This document shows positions 57,120 through 64,000 of a stretch of DNA of 64,000 bases, piece by piece. The position numbers and the translations under genes were made by a program. This DNA comes from Bryopsis sp. KO-2023 (lineage: Eukaryota; Chlorophyta; Ulvophyceae; Bryopsidales; Bryopsidaceae), in NCBI GenBank assembly GCA_030272585.1, contig BSYQ01000006.1, positions 5,419,001 through 5,483,000 on the forward strand. The letters are read 5' to 3'. A model generated the notes under the pieces. The model did no database searches, was not told the DNA's origin, and saw nothing but the letters and a program-made list of their open reading frames with translations. The first letter of the stretch is position 1. Each line of letters opens with the position of its first letter.

Positions 57120-59011
57120 CTTGAGGAAGAAAAACAAAAAGAGTAATCTTTTGGAAGGGGGGAAAAAAAAAGAAGGAAAAAAAAAATCTGATGGCAAAGG
57201 AGAAGGGAAGGGGAAATGGTGGAAATTCATTTTAAGGGGAGGAGGGTTCGAAGTGATGACCAGTACAAGCCGATTGGAATTTGCTGATATTTTTGTCCTG
57301 CTTAAAAAAAAGAAAGAAGAGAAAAGCTGTGGGTAGGAGGGTGGTGGGGGAAGAGATGTGTGTTTTATGTTTTGTTTTGTTTTTTCCCTGCAAATTGTTG
57401 TCGGAAAAAAAATCGCCTCCAGATTGATTTTTTCTTTTGGGCCCGTGGAATCTGTTAATGGAAGGAAAATGATAACGAAAAAAAAAAAGTAAAAAGAAGC
57501 AATTCAGACTGCCTATTAAGGTTATAGGGTGGGTTGGAATTGAAATTCAAATTTGTGGGTGAGTTTTGGAATGGTTTTCTTGGTGCTCCTCCCAAATGGG
57601 GGGGGTGGGGGCTGGGGTGGAGGTGGAGGGTAGCAACTGTTTTTTTTTGTCTTTATGTGTGTGCGTTTTTAAAATCGTTCGGTTAAGAAAGGTTTTCCTT
57701 TCTTTTCGTCAAAACCTCTTCTGGTAGAAGCTGTGCTGCTTTTTTTTATTTTACCTTTCCCAAGATGGATATATATATTTTCAATTAATGTCAGAACTGG
57801 AAAAAGAAATAGTGCCAGTTTTTTAAAAGTAGACAAGGATTCTTATTTTTTGTTCTATGAAAAAACGGGGTTCCGCAAAGAACCCGAAAAGAAAAAAAAA
57901 AAGATCCTTGCCTTGAAAGAAAAAAACAAAACAAATGGAGTGGGGAAAAAAAACGAACAGGAGGGCTGCAGCAGTAGTAAAGTGTTTAGAGGGGACTGAG
58001 GGAAGGAAAAAAAAAACAAGATCAAAAGATTGGGGCAAAAAAAAGGGACCAAATTTTTGCAGGTTTTTTTGTTTTCAACTGAACTAATTTTTGCATCCGG
58101 TTTTTTTGCTTTTTTTTTTTTGAAAGGGATGATTCAAAAAAAAAAAAAGGAAACGAAAGTAGGTGTTTTCTGAATAGTGCGAAATTGGGCCGATTCGGTG
58201 GCCAATGGAAAATCTCATTTAGTAGAGAGGAGAAACAAAAAAAAAGCGATGTTTCATGCGAGTTGTTAAAAAAAAAGAAAAAAGAGAAGAAAAAAACGAC
58301 GGACCCTCTTTGTTTATTCTATGTATTTGTTTGTATATTCAAGGGGGTGTGAATTTGGATTTGATTATGAAAAAAGGGGGTTTACTGAATGCTCCGTTTT
58401 GATTTCTGGTTGCGACTTTGGGCTCTGGTAGTCAAGGTCTGACCAGTGAGCTGTTTTTCTTTGGCTTCTAGATATGTTGTTTTATTGTTGATTGAATAAA
58501 TATATTTAGTCGAGTCCAAGAAAATAATGGGGCCTGTTTGGGGCCAGAGGCTTGATATTTTTGGGGTGGGGAACTCTTGTAGGGTGGCTGATGTAACATA
58601 ATTCTGCTGTAATTTTCCCGTTGTTGCGATTTTCATTTGTCCTATTCTGAGCTCTGATCCTTCACAGTTTTTTTTTTTTTGTTTTTGGCTTTATTGTTTT
58701 TAATTTTCAATTCTGGTTCACGGAGGTCCCCCTGAAAAAAAAAGCCAAAAAATTCTGGATGTTTTCAAAAGCAACGGAAAATTCCACAGCAGTCTGTTCC
58801 AAAACATGGAGGCTGCAACAAACGAAACGTGGCTTCGCTAGATAGTATACACCCTCCCCCCCCAAAAAAAACAACAAAAAAAACTCGTGTATTTTGACTA
58901 AACTGGATTGCCAAAAGATTACAAAACTGTTCATTTTGAACGTCAATCTGTGGAACAGAAACCAAGAATTCAAAACAAAAGAGAAAACATCTGGAGGGCA
59001 TTTGCCAAGAA
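56314..59011. other. Intergenic low-complexity stretch
   Basis: About 2.7 kb rich in A, T and G homopolymers with a (TA)n microsatellite at 57067-57117. Frames here are Lys/Phe/Gly-rich composition artefacts. It holds the kinase 3' UTR and the oxidoreductase 3' UTR; no gene is seen. Confidence 0.5.
57067..57117. repeat. (TA)n microsatellite
   Basis: About 25 uninterrupted TA units in the intergenic stretch after the kinase gene, likely length-polymorphic. Confidence 0.95.
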
Positions 59012-62000
59012 TCACAACCGAGCCTGGGTTTCATTTGTGATGAGGATTTTTCCGACTGCATTTCTTTGTGCAAGAGTTTTCAAAGCTTCGTCAAATCTCC
59101 CCAAAGGGAACCTATAATGAATACAAAAAAAAAAACTTTAAAAAATAGGCAGAAACGAATGTATGATTTGATCAATCTGTTACTGAAACCTTTTTGGACA
59201 CCCGCGCACACCCCCTAAAAAAAATAAAATAAATAGCAGTAGTATTGGTAACAGCAATAAGTTCATTAGTTAATCATTTAATTAGGCAAGGGATATTTCT
59301 GAGTAGGACTATATCCCCCCCCCCAAAAAAAAAAAAATCAAATCAAGAAGGAAATTATGCACACGCTGGTAGCATTCCAAAATAGGGGGGCGAATTTGTT
59401 GGACCGACGGGCCCACAAACTGATAAACATATCCCTGTAACTTTTTCCATCTCCCAACTTGTTTTCCTTTCAAAATTCGTTGTTTTGTTTTGAGCCAAAA
59501 AGAAAAACAACAGAAAAAACTCACTTGTGCGACACATTCACTCGGAGCTTCCCTTGCGCCCACCAAGACAAAAGCTCAGTCATGGAATCTCGAAGGACTT
59601 GGAGGTCGTTCTGAAGGTACGCCCCCCAGTAGACACCATGGATGGCCAAATTCTTGACCAACAAAATGTTGGCTGCCAGTTTTGGTATTTTCCCGCTGGC
59701 AAAACCCAAAACGAGCACTCTGCCACCCCATCGAACAGACCTCATGGCAGCGTCGAAAACCGTGCCTCCAACCACGTCAAAAATCACATCCACACCTGTG
59801 CAGCACCCCAGATTGGGAAAAAACAACAACAAATCCTGGATGATAATAATAAAAGACATACGGAAAAAAAACTGGAAAAAGATGCCATCAGTCTGTCATA
59901 TATCAAACAAGCCTACCCCCCCCCCCCCCCTCAATATATATACATGTACAAAGTTCTGGTTGTTTTATTTACTTTTTTTCTGTTGTTCATATCTGCGCAA
60001 TACCCTGCCCTTGATATCAATGAACATTGATTTCAAATTATGAAGAAGTTTTAGAGCAGCAAGTCGAGTCTCACCGCCATTTGTGGTTTTCTTAATGGCA
60101 GCAGCCAAGGACTTCACGTCAGGGTGTTCATTGGAATCGATGATTATGTCGGCTCCAGCCTGCCGAAGGGCTTGGACCTTGTCCTTCCCTCTAGCAATTG
60201 CAATAACTTCTGCCCCAAGGAGTTTCGCAATCTGCACAAACCACAAAAATGCTTTCATTCTGTGTTCAGAAAGACTGACTAAACATCTGACAGTGAATGA
60301 ATGAATGTTTAATTTACTTTAGGCAAAATTTCGCAACGAAGGGCGTCCACAACGAGGTGATTTAGCCCTGCCCTTAGTAAAAATCCAGCTCAATATAGTC
60401 AGTTCTAGAAAACCCTCCACTGTTGCATCTGACTGACTGTAAGAAAATAATTATTCAATGTGCCCTGAAAATACATATCAAGAGTGTCCAATTTCTCAGG
60501 GGGCGGATCGCTTGGAAGAAAAATAAATAAAATACAAGATGAATGAAATAAATAAAAAACCCCGAATAAAGTATTGTTAAAATAAGGAAAACCAAGAAAG
60601 GTTTGCAAATGATTTTCCTACTTGCAGTCCAGCTAGCCCCAGTCCACCAGCAGCCCCTGAGATCAACACTTTTTCCCCCGCTTTCAACTGAGCTCGATGC
60701 ACCAGACTGACATGGGCAGTACCATAAGCGATTGGAAATCCACCTAAAGACGGATCCCCATTACCTACACGGAATGCAACGATTCAACTACACTAAGTGA
60801 CTTCGGTATGCCAGTGCATAGAAATCCTTGAACATCAATTGGCTGTAAGCCGGAGGCTGGCAGCCATCAGGATTTGGACAAGGTTCAACGAGACGCTGCC
60901 ACCAGGTAATGGATTCTTATTGAAAAAAGTTATACACATATCTTTGAAAATTCGTTAACCAAGACTACGTTTTTTATTGTGAAAAACGGAAATATGATAT
61001 GGATTGATGGCACGATTTCGTCCAAAAGTTTTCATCTGCTTGAGGAAAAACAACAGGGGCCGGATGGCATGCGAGGCCGTTTCCAATCGAAACTTTCCAT
61101 AACAAATCTAGAGGAGTCCAAAATCAACGATTACCATGCACTTTGAACACGGATCCCTCGTTGACCACACACTCTTCAGCAACCCCCCCCAGGAAGCACA
61201 CAGCCACCACCTGGGCAAAACCAAATAAAAAATCCAACCATTGGAGTGTGTTATCGGAACATCTTTTGTCAAAAATCGATCAACGATTTCAGGCTTTTTC
61301 TTCCAATCATCTATCCGGTCAGTATCTGACCCTTTGTTCATATTCATCTGGCAATTCCTAGGCCATGGGGCGTTGCAGGTGCTTAGTCCACATGTCAGAC
61401 ATCTGGCTGGGTGGAGCATTGCTCCTGCGATTGATTCACCACTTTGAACGGATCTCACCTTGTCTGCTTTCTTGAAACTCTTGACTTTGCTGCCAACCTC
61501 AGTGACGACGCCAAACACCTCAGCTCCAGGGACGAAAGGCAGTTTTGGACGTTCTTGATACAAGCCCTGAAGTAAGGTTCACATTAATCCAGAGGTGACA
61601 TAGCATCCATTGAATCCGTCTTTCTTGTTTCCAAAAAAAAAGAATATATATATTTTTTTTGAAAAATCGCTGGGAGGGATGGATAATCCACATTTCCCGA
61701 TTTGCTTTCTGTACAGAAAAGAAAGAGGAGAGGATACTGAGTGGTGTTGGAAACCCTGAGCCATGTTGGTGAACACACAGTGATGTTTTGTTTTCTTAAT
61801 GCTTGTTGGGTTTCTTTAAATGTTTGAGATTGTGTGGCGGCCAATTCCTACCTGTACAATTAAAAGGTCTGCGAAATTCAGGCCAGCCGATATTACAGAG
61901 ATTCTAACGTCTTTCGCGCCGCATGGTGCCACGCTCCAATCCTGAACTACGCCCAGACTTTCAAATCCAGCATTACGGGTTGGGTCGACCAATTTTCGAC

Positions 62001-62016
62001 ACACGATGGCCCTCAT
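59012..62016 (-). CDS. NAD(P)H:quinone oxidoreductase (zeta-crystallin-like, MDR superfamily)
   Basis: Reduces quinones or enones with NADPH; zinc-free medium-chain dehydrogenase/reductase fold. Seven minus-strand exons, 62016-61852, 61566-61459, 61210-61135, 60764-60622, 60231-60075, 59795-59525 and 59111-59012, close exactly to 339 residues, the family length. Marks: MRAIVCRKL at the start; AGLNFADLLIVQ followed by GLYQERPKLPFVPGAEVFG; the nucleotide-binding GAAGGLGLAG; then VDVIFDVVGGTVFDAAMRS and the C-terminal FDEALKTLAQRNAVGKILI. Catalytic zinc ligands of alcohol dehydrogenases are absent, as expected. The ATG at 62016 is chosen because the first strand starts there; the open frame continues upstream without an ATG. 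No targeting peptide is seen, so it is probably cytosolic. It diverges from the kinase gene at 62965. Confidence 0.95.
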
Positions 62017-62964
62017 TTCGGTGCTCGGATGCACAATCCACAAAACCAACTTGTGTGGGTTATGTACGTCCTTCTCGTCATTTTTTCAATTGGAAAATTC
62101 CTTTTCGAATGGACTGTGTGGTTCAGATCTTTTCTGGGGAGGTTTTCGATGTGAGAACTTTCAAGGTCACCCAAGAGTGTCAATCAATCAATCAATTACA
62201 GCAAAAAGAGGCCCCCCCCCCAAAAAAAGGGGGTGTCATGTTTGTGGGAGTGCTTTATTTGATGTTTGTTTGCTTGTTTGGAGTGCTTTTTCTTTGTGTG
62301 GTTGATGGAAGAGCAATGTTGCATTTACGACCGTGCATTTTGTAGTTTCCAAGTGCCGTACCCGTACGATAAATGTCAGACTCACAGAATCGTGGAAACT
62401 ATAACATCGTCTCCAAATCCCTTGATCGCAATTAATTCATCCAAAACAAACAAACAAACAAACAAACAAGCAAATCGGCCCTATCCAAAATTTTTGTTGA
62501 AATTTTAGTTTTTCGCCACCCAGCTTTGTGTTGTGTTTCCGTGCTGGTTGGATTTGTGCCGCAATCGCAATCGTTCTTTTCGATAGGATATGTTGGACGT
62601 TTTGCGTTGTACGGGAGAATGACGAGAGAGGGGTGTTTGGGTGTAAGATTCGATGTCAACCAAAAAGAAGAATCTGTTTCGGAGGTTTCTCCCGTCGACA
62701 GAAAAAACTGCACCACCTGTCGTTGTTTTCCCAGCATAGATTTTTCTGACGCGCACTGGGCTCTTTCCTTTGTTTGCAGCGGTCACCCTTTTGGGTTTTG
62801 CAACGGAAAAAGAGTGACAGCTTCTTTCCGCTTGTGCGGGTTTTCTCTTTTTTTTTATCTCTGGCTTTTTGGTGGGTTTTTTGTCGTTCATCTGCAAACC
62901 ATAAGAATAGAGAAACGACGAGAGGTGACAGGATTTCGGGGGCGGACGCCCGCAGTATTGTGGG
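62017..62964. promoter_or_regulatory. Divergent spacer between oxidoreductase and CDPK-like kinase
   Basis: About 950 bases between two divergent start codons, expected to hold both promoters and 5' UTRs. A short CAAA tetranucleotide run lies near 62447-62467. A 185-codon plus-strand frame (62526-63083) overlaps it but has no recognisable domain and runs out of frame with the kinase start. Confidence 0.4.
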
Positions 62965-64000
62965 ATGGGTGCTCAGCATTCGTCCAGAAAAGGCACTCTA
63001 AACTTAAGTTTGAAGAACATCAGTTCGACGCTTTCGTTCCAGAATCGTTGGCGGAAAACGATACAAGTGGTGAGAACTATTGAGAAGCATTGAGTCGTTT
63101 GGTAAGGAGGGGGGGGGGATTCTGCGTCGAACCCCCTCTCGGGGTTGTCGTTTTTCGTTCTTTTCTTTGCAGCGATGGAAAACCTCAACTCGGCGAATGC
63201 CACCATTGTCTTGTTTATTGATTCTCGCAACGTCCGCATCGTCCGTTGGTTTGATTTTCTTTATTCGCGTGTCTCCCTTTTTTTTCCCGCACTGTTTCGA
63301 AAAAGGTTTCGGGCGGTATTCCGGTGATAAGTATTCCGAAAAGAGGGAGGAGAAAACCTTCTCAGAATTAACCTGGAAATGGACCTTATGAGTTAGGACC
63401 TAGGGAAGACATAGAACACAATCGGATTTGTGTCATTGTATCTTCAGAAAACTCAAATTTGAAGGAAATATATATATTTATATCTGGGTTTTCCTCCAGA
63501 AAGAATGACATCCTTGATGGGTGGGTTATCGACTTTCTTTTTTGCTAGAGATGAAGAAAACCCAGACTGAAAAAGGACACTTAGTCAAACTGATCGTTGG
63601 AATTGATTTCTTTCGATCGAAGACTTCAGCTGATGTTTGGATTTTGGTTTTGTTTCTTTCCCTCTCCCCCCCCCCCCCCTTTTGATAACGCAATGGATAG
63701 AATGCCAAAGAAAATCTCATCATCAAGCAGACAGCATCCATCAACTCCGTTTTCACTCTGGGGCCCGTTTTGGGGAGAGGCCAGTTCGGAGTCACTAGAG
63801 TGGCCACCCACAAAAAAGATGGCAAAAAATATGCATGCAAGTCGATCGCGAAGGAAAAGTTGAAATCGCCGGAGGATGTGGAATCCATGCGGAGGGAGGT
63901 CGAAATCATGCACATGCTTTCCGGCCATGAACACATTGTGCAGATCGTGGATCTGTACGAAGAGAGGGACCATGTTCATATCGTCATGGAGCTGTGTACC
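62965..64000 (+). CDS. CDPK-like calcium-dependent protein kinase, 5' part (runs off the window)
   Basis: A first exon at 62965-63069 reads MGAQHSSRKGTLNLSLKNIS..., a textbook N-myristoylation start (MGxxxS), as in many CDPKs. It ends in phase 0 before GTGAGA. After an intron of about 630 bases, the next exon starts near 63701 and is still open at the window end. It begins NAKENLIIKQTASINSVFTL and leads into the kinase domain: glycine loop LGRGQFGVTRV, ATP lysine in KYACKSIAKEKL, alpha-C glutamate in RREVEIMHML, hinge IVMELCT. GRGQFGVT plus YACKSIAK is the CDPK/CRK fingerprint, so EF hands are expected downstream, outside the window. The joining of exon 1 to the kinase exon is inferred; another small exon near 63177 is possible. 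Confidence 0.8.

Noticed and set aside
62526-63083. 185-codon plus-strand frame as a gene
   Set aside because: No domain and in a different frame from the MGAQHSS start of the kinase; overlaps the expected promoter and first intron.
1-64000. Bacterial-style operons, ribosome binding sites, CRISPR arrays, rRNA genes
   Set aside because: Genes are spliced and monocistronic; no regularly spaced direct repeats and no rRNA-like sequence seen.

Overview
This is nuclear DNA of an intron-rich eukaryote, most likely a single-celled alga or other protist. Almost every gene is cut by short GT-AG introns (roughly 75-800 bases) that carry long runs of T, A, C or G. The gene mix also points to a protist: a plant/alga-type beta-carbonic anhydrase, a CDPK-like kinase (not known in animals or fungi), a soluble-type tandem adenylyl cyclase (not known in land plants) and a Virilizer m6A-writer scaffold. 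I could not fix the lineage from sequence alone. Gene structures were read by hand from homology, reading frame and splice signals. Where exon lengths sum to a clean frame I say so.

Layout. 1-4425: 3' part of an LTR retrotransposon (protease, RT, RNase H, integrase, repeat-rich 3' noncoding part, probable 3' LTR). 5069-6476 (+): beta-carbonic anhydrase, 4 exons. 7249-19449 (+): Virilizer, about 23 exons, roughly 2,300 aa, the largest gene here. 20707-22737 (+): flavin-containing monooxygenase, 4 exons. 24385-25888 (-): aldo/keto reductase, 4 exons. 26925-29529 (-): CDP-alcohol phosphatidyltransferase of the choline/ethanolamine type, 6 exons. 30766-32622 (-): intronless AAA ATPase, probably organellar. 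33315-35700 (+): unrecognised five-helix membrane protein, 5 exons.

35701-44410 is gene-poor. It holds C-rich and GA-rich low-complexity tracts, a possible unrecognised minus-strand gene (38250-39630), a MITE-like element with inverted ends (42389-43112) and a GC-rich module of nested hairpins that begins with a tRNA-like fold (43283-43581). These last two are the least explained sequences in the window.

The right side returns to ordinary genes. 44411-47443 (-): secreted GH13 alpha-amylase, 8 exons. 47962-53012 (-): soluble-type adenylyl cyclase, 5 exons, 1,488 aa. 53314-56313 (+): CAMK/CDPK-like kinase lacking the usual HRD arginine, divergent from the cyclase across 301 bases. 59012-62016 (-): zeta-crystallin-like quinone oxidoreductase, 7 exons. 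62965-64000 (+): start of a CDPK-like kinase with a myristoylation-type N terminus, running off the window.

There is no operon logic; neighbours are mostly unrelated housekeeping or signalling genes. Two weak themes are bicarbonate/cAMP/kinase signalling (carbonic anhydrase, soluble cyclase, two kinases) and NAD(P)H-linked oxidoreductases (FMO, AKR, quinone reductase).
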